From Colocasia esculenta (lineage: Eukaryota > Streptophyta > Magnoliopsida > Alismatales > Araceae), in NCBI GenBank assembly GCA_014218235.1, contig CM024763.1, forward strand, positions 80,896,244 through 80,960,243: DNA of 64,000 bases. The letters run 5' to 3'. The translations under genes and the position numbers were made by a program. The notes beneath the pieces are model-generated. The model did not search any database. It was not told the origin of the DNA and saw only the letters and a program-made list of their open reading frames with translations. Of the stretch, positions 10,803 to 22,492 are shown piece by piece. Position 1 is the first letter of the stretch; every line of letters begins with the position of its first letter.

Positions 10803-12110
10803 CTAGCCTATAAGCGTTCCCTGAGTATGCTTCTTTGACAACGAACGGACCCTCCCATTTTCTTGCAATTTGCTCCTGGGACCTGGTGCTTTTAAGATTT
10901 TACGCTTAAGGACCATTTCACCTACTTCGAACTTTCTCTCAAGAACTCTTTTGGCATAAAAACGTGCAATTCTCTGACGATAGACTTGTGCATGGTCAGC
11001 CGCTATCATTCGCCTTTCATCTAAGAGTTCAAGTTGTGCCAACAAGGCTTCCCGACGTTGATCAGGATCAAGTTCGGAATCCAATTGAACTCTAAGCGAA
11101 GGGACAAGATCTCATATGGGAGTATCGCATCCGATCCGTATGTCAAAGCGTAGGGGGTTTGCCCCGTAGGAGTGCGGACGGAGGTGCGATAAGCCCAAAG
11201 AGCTTCAACCAAGCGATCTGGCCAGTCAGCATTGTTGTGAGATTTGCATGTTTTCTTTATGATTTTAATGAGAGTTTTGTTAGTAGCTTCAGCTTGTCCA
11301 TTACCTTGTGGATAATATGGTGATGAATGATGCAAGTTAATGCCATATTTACCACACATGTCGCGAAGCTCCTGTGAAGTGAATTGCGGTCCGTTGTCGG
11401 TGACGATGTCCCGAGGCACGCCAAATCTTGCAAGGATGTTGCGCTTGATGAACTTGACGACGTTGAAGCTTTGACTTCTATGAATGCTTCTGCTTCAGCC
11501 CACTTTGTGAAGTATTCCGTGGCGGTCAGAATGAAGGACTTCTTCGGATTTCTCCGGTTTCTGTCCGCAAGAGGACCGACCACGTCAAATGCCCACATGG
11601 CGAAAGGCCATGGTGCGATGAGAGGGTGAAGAGAAGAGGAAGGAGCATGAATTTTGTCACCGTGCAATTGGCATTTAGCACAGTGACGGACAAAATGGCG
11701 ACAGTCCTCTTCCATGGTGGGCCAATAATAGTGTCTTAGCAATTTCTGGGCAATTGCTCTACCATTAACATGGCCACCACATTCACTAGAGTGAGCGGCT
11801 TCAACAACATCTTGAGATTCGATTTCATCAAGGCAACGGAGATAGACCCCGCTGAGAGACTTTTTGTACAGAATGCCACCTATGATCTTGTAACGCTCCG
11901 AGACGCGACGAATTGCCCGTCTATCGGCAGAGGTGGCATAATCAGGGAAGGATCCATCTTTGAGAAAGTTTTCGATGTCAAAATACCAGGGATGGCCATC
12001 TTCAAGGTCAATTTCTGGCTCTTTGGAAAGCGCATGGACCCGAAGGGATGGAGAAGGACGCACGAGCTGAGAGAACCACGGATCGACATGGGAAGGGACT
12101 CTTAACCTCT
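10803..12110 (-). pseudogene. pol (IN): T2 integrase
   Basis: From high to low coordinates I read a HHCC zinc finger (HSSECGGHVNGRAIAQ ... HCAKCQ, about 11660-11800), the first core block (WAFDVVGPL, KSFILTATEYFTKWAEAEAF), then after a frameshift near 11420 the IVTDNGPQFTSQ block with the second Asp and GNGQAEATNKTL with the catalytic Glu, then EALWAYRTSVRTPTGQTPY. The C-terminal part (DERRMIAADHAQVYRQRIAR) follows in another frame near 10900-11060. Domain order and motifs are those of Ty3/gypsy integrase. At least two frameshifts make it inactive. Confidence 0.88.
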
Positions 12111-12293
12111 GGACAGAGACGGTTTCGAAGACTTTCCCAAAGGAATGGGAAGGAAGACGCGAGGAAGCGAGGAATCTGCTAGGATATTTTGGGCCCTAGG
12201 AGTGTGAACTAGGGTGAGCTTCCTAAACTGCCGGACTACTTTTCCTACCAACTCTTGGTATGGTTTCAGCTTGGGTCCCGGGTCTGGTACTTG

Positions 12294-12530
12294 CTAAGAG
12301 ATTGCCGGAGTATCAACTGCGAATCTCCAATAATCCTTAACTCCTTTGACTCCGAGCAATAAAGCCATTTTCAGCCCGACTAGGAGAGCCTCGTACTCAG
12401 CCACATTGTTCGTGGCTCGGAAGGTTAACTGATAGGCGTGCGGAATGACTACCCCTTCCGGAGAGAGGAGGACTGCCCCTATCCCACACCCTTTAGAATT
12501 GAGCGCCCCATCGAAGTAAAGCACCCACGA
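12294..12530 (-). pseudogene. pol (aRNH): T2 second RNase H (Tat-type archaeal-like RNase H)
   Basis: The block MLYFDGALNSKGCGIGAVLL then IPHAYQLTFRATNNVAEYEA and LLVGLKMALLLGVK has the first catalytic Asp (YFDGA) and the Glu in AEYEA. A second RNase H between the usual RNase H and integrase is a marker of the plant Tat lineage. The downstream half is disrupted after about 12310 and the link to the integrase (12110-12293) reads only as degenerate linker. Confidence 0.85.
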
Positions 12531-12707
12531 AGGTTCACCATCAATAATGGCTCCTAACTCTTCATCGGGAAACTTTCATCAACGGGGGAATATAAGGTAA
12601 GGGTGGTGGGCCAAATGCTCAGCTATGGCATGCCCCTTGATTGACTTTTGGTTGACATAGGTGATATCAAATGGTTAAGGAAGCTTTGCCACCTCATCAC
12701 CGCTCAG

Positions 12708-13962
12708 TCAGGACGGCTTCTCGAGCAAGTACCGAATAGGGTCCATACGCGCCAGAAGTTTCACTTCATGAGCCAGAAATAGTGCTTCAACTTCTGGGCA
12801 ACCCAGACGACGCCGCGCACGTTCTTTCCATGGCGGTGTACTTCTTTTCAGCCTCATTGAACAACTTGGATAAATAGTACACCGCTCTCTCCTTCTTCTC
12901 GTCGTCGTATTGGGCCAAAACCGCTCCAGTTGAATCTTCCGTGGTTGACACATAGAGCAGTAAAGGCTGACCCGGACCGAAGGAGCGAGAACAGGGGGAT
13001 TAAAAAGATAGCTCTTCAATTCATCAAAGGCCTTCTGACATTTATCGTCCCAATTAAACTTCGCCTCTCCTCTAAGCATCTCGTAGAAGGGCTTACAGCG
13101 GATTGAATGCTGGGAGATAAATCTCCGAATGAACTGGAGTCTGCCAATTAGCCCTCTAACTTCTCTGATATTCCTAGGAGGAGGCATGTCGATTATTGCT
13201 TTGGCCTTGTTAGGATCAATTTCAATTCCCCGCTTGCTGACTATGAACCCAAGCAATTTCCCGAAGAGACACCAAAGACACACTTCTTGGGGTTCATCTT
13301 AAGATTGTGCTCTCTAGACCTTTGGAGAACTGCCCGAGGACCTCAGCATGGCCATGTCGAGTCTTTGATTTTACCAAGACATCGTCCACATAGACCTCCA
13401 TGTGCACATGCATCATGTCATGAAAAATTGCCATCATTGCCCTTTGATAGGTTGCTCCCGCATTCTTCAATCCGAAGGGCATGACGACATAACAATAAGT
13501 CCCCCAGGGCGTTGTAAATGAAGTTTTCTCCTGGTCTTCCTCCGCCAAGCGAATCTGGTTGTACCCAGAGAAACCATCCATAAACGACAAAATCGAAGCC
13601 GGCAGTATTGTCCACTAGGACATCTATGTGTGGAGAGGGAAATCGTCCTTTAGGCAAGCACGATTAAGGTCACGGAAATCTATACAGATCCTAACCTTAC
13701 CGTCCTTCTTCATTACAGGGACGATATTAGCTACCCACTGTGGATATAGCACAACCCTAATAAATTTGGCTTTGTGCAACTTGTCAACCTCCTCTTTGAT
13801 CTTGAGTGCCAACTTAGGATGTAGCCTTCTCAACTTTTGTTTGACGGCCTTTGCGTCGGCTTTTAGGACCAAACGATGCTCGACCAAAGAGGTATCGAGT
13901 CCCGGCATGTCCTCGTAAGACCAAGCAAATCCGTCGGAAAATTCTTTAAGAATAGCTACCAA
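12708..13962 (-). pseudogene. pol (RT-RNH): T2 reverse transcriptase and first RNase H
   Basis: The RT begins with FSDGFAWSYEDMPGLDTSLV and KLRRLHPKLALKIKEEVDKL, then WVANIVPVMKKDGKVRICID and FRDLNRACLKDDFPL. After frameshifts near 13600 it continues DGFSGYNQIRLAEEDQEKTS, TPWGTYCYVVMPFGLKNAGA and the catalytic YVDD (about 13379-13395). The RNase H connection and N-terminal part (FIVSKRGIEIDPNKAKAI, LIGRLQFIRRFISQHSI, FNWDDKCQKAFDELKSYL) follow at 12990-13260. Order and motifs are Ty3/gypsy. Several frame changes show it is dead. Confidence 0.92.
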
Positions 13963-14805
13963 GCTTCTTCTTCTTCAACACTCAAGTTGGCACTAATCAA
14001 ACTGTCTTCGGGGATTCTTCGGTGCCAAGGTTGGTCCTCTTTAGTAGGCTCGTCTGCAGCCATGGTTGGCTCGTCGAACCTCTTTGTGCCATCCACATAG
14101 GAGCTCACTGGGTCCTCTTCTCCTAACCCAGGATCTCCCGACTCACCCTCCTCATTAAAATCTAGCAGAGACACCTAGACCGTCATCTCGGAGTCACCTT
14201 CTTCAAAATCTGATTCCACGAGAGCAGATCCTCAAGAAATTTGGCACCTGACTTAACTTAGCACATCTCTCAGCCAAGGCCAAAACAAAACGGCAGGAAC
14301 TTGCCTACCCTTCTCCTTGCGCACGCATGGCTGAGAGGAACTAGACTCTCCTAGACTCTAAACCTGACTCTAAACTAGAATCTAGACCACTATTTACAGG
14401 ACTGCTATGTACAAAACTATGTACAGGGGAAGTGCCCCTAGAGGGCAAGAGGAAGAGGAGCTTAGGCCGGAAAGCGTCGGCCCCTGGCCGAGCGGAAGAG
14501 GTTCCAAGAGGAGGGGTGCTCAATGGAGACCTCGGATTTCCAATTTTCAAAATTGGCATTTTTTTTTTGGGAGTCAAGGCCAAGAACCATGAGTTGCTGA
14601 CTCAAGGTAGCCTCGACTGGCGAGATGAGGGATGGAGAGAGGACAGGAGGGGAAAGGAGGGGATTAGACGCGGAAATAGAAGGAGATGGAGAAGGTGGAG
14701 GAGAAGATGGGGAGAAGGGAGATCAGAGCCAAAGAGGGAGAGGAGGCCAAAATCATCAGAAATGTCTTCTATTTGGGCATCCTCTTCTTCTTCTTCATCC
14801 TCCTC
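13963..14805 (-). other. T2 linker between G-patch and RT
   Basis: A short acidic frame (LLDFNEEGESGDPGLGEEDP, about 14100-14170) leads into the RT and belongs to the polyprotein. The rest (14180-14800) has no recognisable domain; the plus-strand frames in the purine-rich 14600-14760 stretch look like composition artefacts. Confidence 0.55.
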
Positions 14806-15790
14806 TCAGAGCAAGGAATTTCTTCTATTACGGGCTCCCTGTCCCCAGCTGGTTGGCCCCTGAACAAAATGCTCTTTTAAGTCCAGGTAAGGGTTTGATA
14901 CGGTATGAATGGGTCCGGATGGACAGGGTCGGGTGAAACCAGACCGGCTTTGGTAACAACCTCCTGATTGCCTGAACGCTCTGGGTCTCTCCTTTTCATC
15001 CGTGCCCAAACCGCGGCCATGAACATAGCCGATGTTGGCCATCACCTCCCAACCCTTTCCCGGGGGACATGGACATGGGGTTCTACAACAGGCCGGGAGG
15101 TTGGCTAAGCTCACAGGGTGTGGGGAAGTCAAAGAGAGACATGACTGGCTTCTTCCCCTTATCGGAATGAAAAGGTGCGGCATTTGTTCAGTGGTGACGG
15201 CATTGAGGGTCTCCAGAAGGAATGCTCTTAATCTTGATCACCCGCCCATTGAAAGGGAATTTGAAGCATTGGTGGGCGGTAGAAGGGACCCCTAGGGTTT
15301 GTTCTAGCCAAGGACGACCGAGAATGCCTTGTAGGCGGGTCGACATCAAGGACTAGAAATCGGTAGACATGGTGACAGGTCCGACTTCTAGTTTGAGAGC
15401 AATCTTGCCTTTGGCAACTCTTTTGGAGTTGTCATAGGCAGCTATAGTGGAGCAACTCTTCTCCAGATTCCTCTTCCCTAAACCCAATCGCTTAAGGTCT
15501 TCATCGGACAGACATTGATAGATGCCCCGGTGTCGATGAGAGTGGAGTCCACCGAAACCCCATTGAGGTTGATGGTGAGACAAAGAGGGAGCGAACGACA
15601 TCGGGGGTGGCGAGATCCTTGTCCGAGAAAGAAATTGAGGGTCCTTGGGTAGGGAGAGAATGGCCGGTGACCCCACTAGGAGGGAGGTCATCATTAACCA
15701 TGATTTTCTGGAGGAATGGAGAGAGTGGATTGGTGTGATGGCGACCTCCGAATCAATTCTAAAATAGACACCCTCGCGGGGTCTTATCCA
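14806..15790 (-). pseudogene. pol (PR): T2 aspartic protease and G-patch
   Basis: The protease core reads TLIDTGASINVCP with the DTGA active site at 15524-15535. A neighbouring frame continues DLKRLGLGKRNLEKSCSTIA, AAYDNSKRVAKGKIALKLEV and then, after a further shift, a GRPWLEQTLG-type block near 15290-15320. This matches the Tat protease pattern (YDNSKR, then GRPW). Further on, WEVMANIGYVHGRGLGTDEK (about 15000-15060) is a G-patch-like glycine motif, a feature of some Tat polyproteins. At least three frame changes are needed. Confidence 0.75.
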
Positions 15791-16227
15791 ATGTTGGAGA
15801 AATCATATTCGGTGCCAGCCGGGGGGGCCGTGCCCATTATCTTCCTCATCTTGGATGGCCGCGGAGTGGAGGAATAATCCGGTTTCGGAGCGTGACATGC
15901 ACGGCCTCCTGAGACTGAGGACGGATGAGCTGGAGGGGTCGGAGGAGGATAACTCATTGGCAAGGGGAGTGAGGATAGTGGGATGAGCATCTTGGGAGGA
16001 CGGATGAGCACTAATGGTCTCTCCTCTAGGATGGCATCTACCGTGCTAAGGCTCCTGAGACTCGCCGTGGGACACGGGTACCACTCTTCGAAACCTTCTA
16101 CCCCCCATTGTTTCTCCCTCCTCACAACCCGGGCCCTAGGTGTATCATGGTATGCACATTCTCTTGGGCTCTGAATGAGGAGGGGTTGTTGATTTGGTGA
16201 GTGGGGAGAGGGTACTGAAAATGCCAA
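15791..16227 (-). other. T2 gag-protease linker
   Basis: A proline-rich frame on the minus strand (SSLPLPMSYPPPTPPAHPSS, about 15910-15970) reads as a disordered linker between gag and protease. No domain is recognised. Confidence 0.5.
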
Positions 16228-17854
16228 GGTCTTTTTTGGTGTACCTAGACTTTGCTATGGCCACCTTGACGTCATCCCAGTTGATTCTACCTTGGTCATT
16301 CATATCATAGACCCAGTCACGGAAGGTAAAGCATTGTTGATGAAGTGACCATGGGCCCTATGATATGGGCAGTACTTGGAGGTGTCGACCCTCGATTGAT
16401 ATTCTCCCTTTGGGGGGAGTTGAATCGCATCGCAGGACATGAAGAGAAGAATAACGTCCTCGAGAGTCTCAGGGAGAGGAGGTAGTGCGACCTTTGGGGC
16501 CAGGTCGGGTGTATCCAGAAGGAGGGGGAACATCGGAGTAAGGCTTGGAGGGGTGAGATGGGAATTGGTGAGGGTTGGAAGAAGGGTTGGAAGGAGGAGT
16601 GAGGATTTGTTGGGAGGCCTCAAAGGCTGACTGCAGGCACTGACAGACTCGTTGATGGTCCCCCCTCGGTGGTGGGTGCCGCGGGAGCCTTACTGCTTTT
16701 GGCTTCCCTTCGAAGAAATGTGGGAGAGAGGAGTCCTTGATCTGATTTTCAATCACCCTGGCTCTGTTATAAAGATGTAAGAAGGAAGGGAACTCACTTA
16801 GCATTAGAATGGAACGGAGCACAGGGGTGGTGTTGGTGACCAACAAGGTTATAGCTTGGGACTCCGGGATGGGAATGTCAGCTCTCGAAGCCATGGACCT
16901 CCATCGGTTGGCATAAGTGACAAAGTCTTTTCGCCTTTCATCTTTTCCGCCACCAAGTCGGGGAGTGTAGGGACTTGAGTGGCCATGTAGGAAATGAGAG
17001 ATGAAGCGTTCGAGACTATGTCAAAGTTGACAAGATCCATGCGGCAAAGAGGTAAACCACCAAAGCCTCCCCTTCTAACGATTGTTGAAGAGGTGGACTA
17101 AGAGGACCCGATCGTACGCCATCCGATGGGAGTCCATGGTGAAGCCAGCAAGATGGAATTGGGGATCGGAGGTCCCGTCGTACTTGCGGTACTTCGGGGC
17201 CTTGAACCCGAAGGGAAGTAAGCGTTGGGGAGCTTGCAGTAGTTTTGGAGTGAATGAGGCTTGGAAAGGGACAGAGATTCGGCCAGAGCTTCCTAATAAG
17301 ACCCTCCGTCTCAGACCGGGACAGGATTCGGATTGAGTGGGAGGGTGGTTTGGATATGAGATGGGTGAATGGGTGGAGGAATTGGGGTAGAAGTAGGGAT
17401 GGGGGATATAGGAGTCCGAGAAGGGGTGAGAGGCCTAGGAGCTGGCCTAGATGAGGAGGCATGGAAGGGAGAATGGGACGGAGGGGAGGGAGAAGCTGCT
17501 GCCCGAATGGTATGCCTGGAAAGCATAGAAATGATATCGTCGGGTGAGTAGCGGGACATGAGTTTGGAAAACTCGGGGTCTTCTTGGGTGTCATGGGCAT
17601 GAGTGGGGTTGACCCTCAAGCTAACTTCCCATTGTCGGCTTGAAAGATGACTGAACCGACTCTTCAGGTTGAACATCGGTGTTAATCATACCGACAATCT
17701 CATCATTGATGTTATCATCATATTCAAATGCCGGTTTATTAGACATGTCAACAGGGTCCAACCAAGTGTCCATTAGCACACAACCTATGGATTTTAAAAT
17801 GTTGTAAGTTGAAGTGATTACACTGTTTTCAGCAGAAGTATGAATTTCTACCAA
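16228..17854 (-). pseudogene. gag: T2 gag
   Basis: Starting near 17854 the frame gives an acidic N-terminus, then SRYSPDDIISMLSRHT and a Pro/Ser-rich linker (17350-17560). The Ty3-type capsid core follows, with LQQSLEGEALVVYLFA near 17060, then FDIVSNASSLISYMATQV and PTLPDLVAEKMKGEKTLSLM (16900-17020), VLRSILMLSEFPSFLHLYNR (16760-16830), and KYCPYHRAHGH near 16350, a Cys/His pattern seen at the end of Tat gags. The reading frame changes several times. It would form the particle shell. Confidence 0.8.
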
Positions 17855-18443
17855 TCAATGTTATCAAACAACGTCCCAAAAGTTTTAAAGATTAAGGTTG
17901 TGTATTACTTTGACTTGACTTGGACAGTTCTCTCAAATCTTACTCAAACCCGGATGAGTAGGTGAACTAAATAGGAAGTGTAAGGTCCTCCTGCCCCGTA
18001 CCGTGAGGGAATCCACGGAATTTAGGGACTTATAGAGTTTTCCTTGGAACCAGCCCGATTTACCCGAGAGGGAATCCCCGAGTAAAAGGTTGTAGACCAA
18101 AGAATGGATGTCCTAAAATGTGAGGGGAGGCTAGAACATATGAGAGGAAGGAACCCCCGTGACTGAGGACTGTTAGAAGCAAACAGGAAGCAAACAGAAA
18201 GCAAAACTAGATCAAAACAGTCAAAAATAGCAGTTTCTGTGAAGTAAACGGCATGTAGATGGACGCTCAGTTCATCAGAAACATGTTGACGGCATGATCG
18301 ACAGACGCTAAGTACAAGTAGACGACTACCTATGTGGACGCTGAAACACACTTAACGGCAGGCGATGTGGACGCTTACCTGGATAGGCGGCAAGATCGCT
18401 TGCCGTCTATCTAGATGTACACTGAAACCGTGGCAGCACTGTT
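17855..18443 (-). other. T2 5' untranslated leader
   Basis: No gene. The part 18245-18420 carries GACGGC, GGACGCT and TGGACGC motifs shared with the T2 LTR and spacers. The primer site follows at 18444. Confidence 0.6.
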
Positions 18444-18461
18444 GTCCCACCGTGATTGCCA
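18444..18461 (-). promoter_or_regulatory. T2 primer-binding site
   Basis: On the minus strand TGGCAATCACGGTGGGAC starts ten bases after the 5' LTR end. It starts with TGG as needed for pairing with a tRNA CCA end and resembles the T1 site. Confidence 0.7.
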
Positions 18462-18471
18462 GAAAAGAGGC

Positions 18472-19743
18472 TGTGGACGATCCGTTTCGCCTCCGGCCGT
18501 GTCCCCGTTGTCGACGGTGGATGTCCTCCGGGTGCTCGCGAACGTCACTGGTCTCTCGTTGGCGATGATGGATTGTTGGTTGACTTGGTTGACTCCCCGG
18601 TTGACTAGGTTGACTGAGGAGGAAACAAAGAAAACCAGAGATGAAAGGGGAGATTTGGTGATCGCCAGGGCCTTACCTGTGCCCAAGGGGTTGCTGTGAT
18701 CACGTCGGTGCAGTGGCCTCCGCAGCGGCGGAGATGGGGCTCCAACTTTCTCCTTCTTCCTCCGGCCAAAGGAGGAGAGCTCCACGGTCACGTTCACAAT
18801 ATTCCTACCACAAGCAAACCTCTATTAGACTGAATGCAGTGTAGAAAATGTTCAAAAAGAAGAAAGGAAAGCCCAAAAGGCGAGTCCCGTACCGGTTGCC
18901 GGCTTGAGAAGAGGGGTGGCCAAATGCTATGACCACCCTTCTTCCCTCTGTTTTTGGTTGGGAAACCCCTTTCTAGGTGTGTAGGAAGGTGACCTACGTG
19001 CCTAGGGTGTGTGGGAAAGTGTGTGGCACATGCAAGTTAGCTACAAAGCAAGTAAGAGAAGAGAGAGAGGAGAGAGTGTAGATCCTTGTTGTTGGCGTTG
19101 TTGGCTCCTTGTAGGGCTCCTCCAGCTCCAAAGCAACCCTTCTAGACGTCCCGAATGTGGAGAGAGTGAAGAGGATGAGTGGTGGAAGGTAGGGTAAGGT
19201 TTTCTCTCTCCTCTCTCAAAGCTTCGGGATAAGGACGTCCAGCCTCTCCCCCCTTGCTCAGAGGGCTCAAGGGGCTATTAAATAGACAGTGGAGCTCAGG
19301 GTTGGAGTGCCTAGAATGCTAAGTGTGAAGAAACACACTTACACACTTGGCAATCCATGCATTAAAGGTCCAACCAATGGGGGGAGGCCAAGTAGGATTT
19401 ATACTGGGTCAAGGGGGTGCCTAGGTGGCCCATATGCCCGTTGGGAACGGCTACATGAGTTGCATGGCCGAGAGAATGGTGCAAGTGGGCTGGAATATCG
19501 GGGTAGTTGCGCAGACCAGGTAAACCCTATTGACGTCCAGGGATCAGGCCGCCAACCTCATGCAGGCGTCCAGCGAGGTGGACGCCAACTTGGGTCAACG
19601 TCCAAGGGGATTGCCGCCAACCAGTAGTCGGCGGCCATCGATGCTGCCGTCTACATGGGATCCGAGGCTGGTCAACAAATGGTCAAACGAAGCTTAATGG
19701 GCCAAAGAGCCTTGCGGGAGATGGGCCAAATCTCGCATCTACA
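18472..19743 (-). repeat. T2 5' LTR (1272 bp)
   Basis: Direct repeat of 2138-3397, bounded by TGT...ACA and followed by the AGCCT target copy. In element direction it carries TATAAAT (19397-19403), lost in the other LTR, as a candidate gag-pol promoter. Confidence 0.92.
19397..19403 (-). promoter_or_regulatory. T2 gag-pol TATA box
   Basis: TATAAAT on the minus strand inside the 5' LTR points toward gag. The matching site in the 3' LTR is changed (GGATTTTTACTGG on the plus strand). Confidence 0.45.
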
Positions 19744-19748
19744 AGCCT
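19744..19748. repeat. Target-site duplication of T2, right copy
   Basis: AGCCT after the LTR end, identical to 2133-2137. It borders an 18-base C run at 19749-19766. Confidence 0.9.
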
Positions 19749-20894
19749 CCCCCCCCCCCCCCCCCCACCAAGATCCCACTGTGCACTGTCTTGCATGCCC
19801 TGGATCAACTTACCCCTCAACAACTAAATTTGATCCAATCTTTAGTTGAGGGTGTGACTCCTTCTCCCTCTCCTTCCTCTCCTTCTCCCTCTCCTTCTTC
19901 TTCTTTTTCTCCCTCTCCTTCTCCCTCTCCTAGGCACCCACCTTTGTACATTCCGGCGACTTCGCCACATTCCCCTGTACATTCTCCATCACCTCGGGCC
20001 CCTGGCCAATTGCACTCTCGTGCTCCGGTCCGTACATACCAACCCTTGGGAAGGCCCGCTAATTCAAGCCCACACCCATGTACTTCCTCATTTACCTAGC
20101 AGCAACCTACTCCACTCCAACATGCTCTTCTGCAGAAATTGAACAATCTGGAGAGTCAAATAAATAAGCTTTCCAATCCTATAGGTGACCCCATCGCCGC
20201 CATGCTGGCTCTCCCTCAGATTTATATTCATCCTTCGGAGATGCCAATGTACCGATTGTACAATGGCACGGGAAATCCCTACCTTCATGTCAAGGAGTTT
20301 CTCTATGAGTCCTCGCATTGGCAGCGAGATCCAATTACCTTGGCATATTTATTTAGAAAATCTTTTGACGGCCCTGCACTCGAATGGTTCTACTCTCTCA
20401 AACCAAGTGAGGTAGGAGATTTCCGCCCCCTTCATAAAAAATTCCTTCAAAGGTACAAAGACTGCGTCAGCCCATATCTCTCTATCACGGATCTAGCATC
20501 CGAGAAGATGAGGGCCGACGAAGCCTTTGTACAATTTTTTGATCGTTGGAGATCAATGGCCACCCACCTGCAAAATGTGCTCTTGGAGTCAGAGCAAGTT
20601 AAAATAATCATTTCCAACTCTACTCCAAGGTTTAGGCACATCATGGACATGAACCAGATCACCTCCATGGAGGAGCTCTACGAGCGGGGATGTTACATTC
20701 AAGCCCATTTAATGGACTCCCCGATCGTAGAGTTATTTGATCAAATTAAACCGAGAAAGAACGGATCAGTGGATGCCATCCACCATCCAGCTCACCACCC
20801 TACAACATCCACATCACATACACCTCCACAAACACCCATTTACCACAACATGCCGCCACCCAGGCGTCCACTGATTCGTCCTTTTCAGACTTAG
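19749..20894 (+). pseudogene. gag: T1 gag, main part
   Basis: The frame continues from the fragment at 1937-2137 through a poly-Pro run and LDQLTPQQLNLIQSLVEG, then a Ser/Pro-rich stretch from CT-rich DNA at 19860-19935, to TAG at 20098. The next frame (20139-20894) has the capsid core: IHPSEMPMYRLYNGTGNPYL, HVKEFLYESSHWQRD, FDGPALEWFYSLKPSEV, FLQRYKDCVSPYLSITDL and FDRWRSMATHLQNVLLESEQ. This is the retrotransposon gag family of Ty3/gypsy. It ends at 20894 in a Pro/His-rich tail. I see no zinc knuckle. The gene would make the particle shell; it is broken by T2 and by the stop at 20098. Confidence 0.85.
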
Positions 20895-20916
20895 CAACCT
20901 CCAACTGGGCGCTACG

Positions 20917-21924
20917 ATGCCCATTCATGAAGAAGCTCTTGTGCCCTGCGTTGCACCTGCTCCGGCACCCATGCCAGCTCCCATGCCTCCACCACAACAA
21001 CCACAACAACCCCCACCGCTACCTCAGCCTGTTGCTCGGGCCGAAGTTGCCAACGCCCAACCCATCTACAAAACCACTTGGTTCTATGACGATGAACCTT
21101 CCGAGGTCATGTTCGTATGCCATTTACCTACGCCTCCTACACTGCCATCCATTACCATTAAACCCTCAACAATTAAACCTCCACCCATCATTACACCTTC
21201 CACTACGCCAACACCATTGGCAACCGAACCCGAGCAAATCTTCCCCTTCATACCCAGCGTGCCTCCACTTGCTATACAACCTCCCATTACACCCACCATA
21301 TCCACCCCCATACAACAAAGCGGGTGCAAACATCTGAGGGGCTACAAGCGTCAGCAGAAGGAAGTCCCGTGACCGGGCATGCTTTTCAAAATCCAAGGTT
21401 ACATTCCTCGCATGCCGGTCATTGTCAGTATACCGGGCACATTTACCGAGCGGGAGTCCTCCCCTCCAATCATGGCCATCAAGAGTCCTTCTAATGATAT
21501 GCCAATCATACCCGTTGCCAACCGGGTTCATTTTAAAATACTCATAGGGAATCTCCCTCTCCAAGCTCTCATGACCCCTTACATCATTATTGTGAACCTT
21601 CCCACTCTAGTGAAGGGGTCAGCTTCTCAGATTGTGCTCACACACTCTAAAGCCAAATCATTGGCACAATCTATTGCTCAAGGGGTTGTGCCCCTCCCCA
21701 TAACCAACGCCATACAATCTTCGGGCATGGTTCCCTCATTGTTGCTTCAACTCCACCAGTGGAACTCCCCACCCTTTCATTCCACCACATTCCAAGGGAG
21801 TTGCCACTGTCGCTTGACAATCCGACAGAAGTCAACAACCCTCCAATCCATGAGAGCCGTTCAACCCCTCCGAGAAGAGCAAGACCATTTTCCCACTGGG
21901 CAAAATTTACGACGAAGTACCTGA
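20917..21924 (+). pseudogene. T1 proline-rich downstream reading frames, unknown function
   Basis: Two same-strand frames follow gag. The first (20917-21372) is rich in Pro and Gln but contains a distinct block IYKTTWFYDDEPSEVMFVCH. The second (21379-21924) has VANRVHFKILIGNLPLQAL and VKGSASQIVLTHSKAKSLAQ, with no DTG/DSG protease motif. They may be remains of the gag-pol linker or of a protease-like domain that lost its active site. I do not recognise a function. Confidence 0.4.
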
Positions 21925-22154
21925 GGGTCAAAAGGCCAATTCCCAAGCGAAAGCCTAAATGCTGGACAAGGCTAAAGACTACGGGGCCTCCTCCATCTTT
22001 TCCATTTTCTTTCCAATCATCTTTTGTGCTCCTTAGCACATCCCTGTGGGTTCTCCACATTCCCTCCCCACGAGAGGTATTTTATTTTCATCTTTTTTAC
22101 AATTCATTTTCTTATACTAGGGCATCGCGCCCCTTTTTGTACTCCTTACTCTCC

Positions 22155-22492
22155 CTTCCGTGCCCCTCATGGCACATCTTCCCATTGTGCCATGCCTGGC
22201 ACTTCCCCCTTCCGTGCCCCTCATGGCACATCTTCCCATTGTGCCATGCCTGGCATGCTCCCTTCCGTGCCCCACAAGGCACATCTCCTTCCAGTGCCAC
22301 GCCTGGCACGTCTCCCCTCCGTGCCCCATGTGGCACATCTCCTTCTTGTGCCCCATGCGGCACGTTTCCATCCTGTACCCCACGTGGCACATCTCCATCT
22401 TGTGCCCCACGTGGCACATTTCCTTTTGGTGCCCCACATGGCACCTCTCCATCTTGCGCCCCACGCGGCCCACTTTTTCCTTTCTCTCCTTA
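22155..22492 (+). repeat. T1 minisatellite of GTGCC...GGCAC units
   Basis: About 14 degenerate units of roughly 24 bases, each with GTGCCCC-(A/T)NG(C/T)GGCAC, e.g. GTGCCCCACGTGGCAC. Units are inverted repeats able to form hairpins, with CACGTG cores in several. Early units alternate with TGCCATGCCTGGCA. Related single units occur at about 834 and 25055. All six frames stay open here, so the ORFs are artefacts of the repeat. Confidence 0.85.

Larger units (their letters stand above)
2138..19743 (-). mobile_element. T2: complete, decayed Tat-lineage Ty3/gypsy element with antisense genes
   Basis: T2 has two direct LTRs (2138-3397 and 18472-19743) and a perfect AGCCT duplication. Read on the minus strand the order is LTR, primer site, gag, protease, G-patch, RT-RNase H, a second RNase H of the Tat type, integrase, noncoding DNA, two antisense genes, polypurine tract and LTR. 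The second RNase H and the LTR start TGTAGA place it in the Tat lineage. Its 17.6 kb is large but normal for this lineage. Frameshifts and stops in nearly every domain make it non-functional today. Confidence 0.95.

Noticed and set aside
14407..14936. Plus-strand Arg/Glu-rich frames antisense to the T2 linker
   Set aside because: Purine-rich low-complexity DNA; no motif, no start context, no splice pattern as in the PMD unit.
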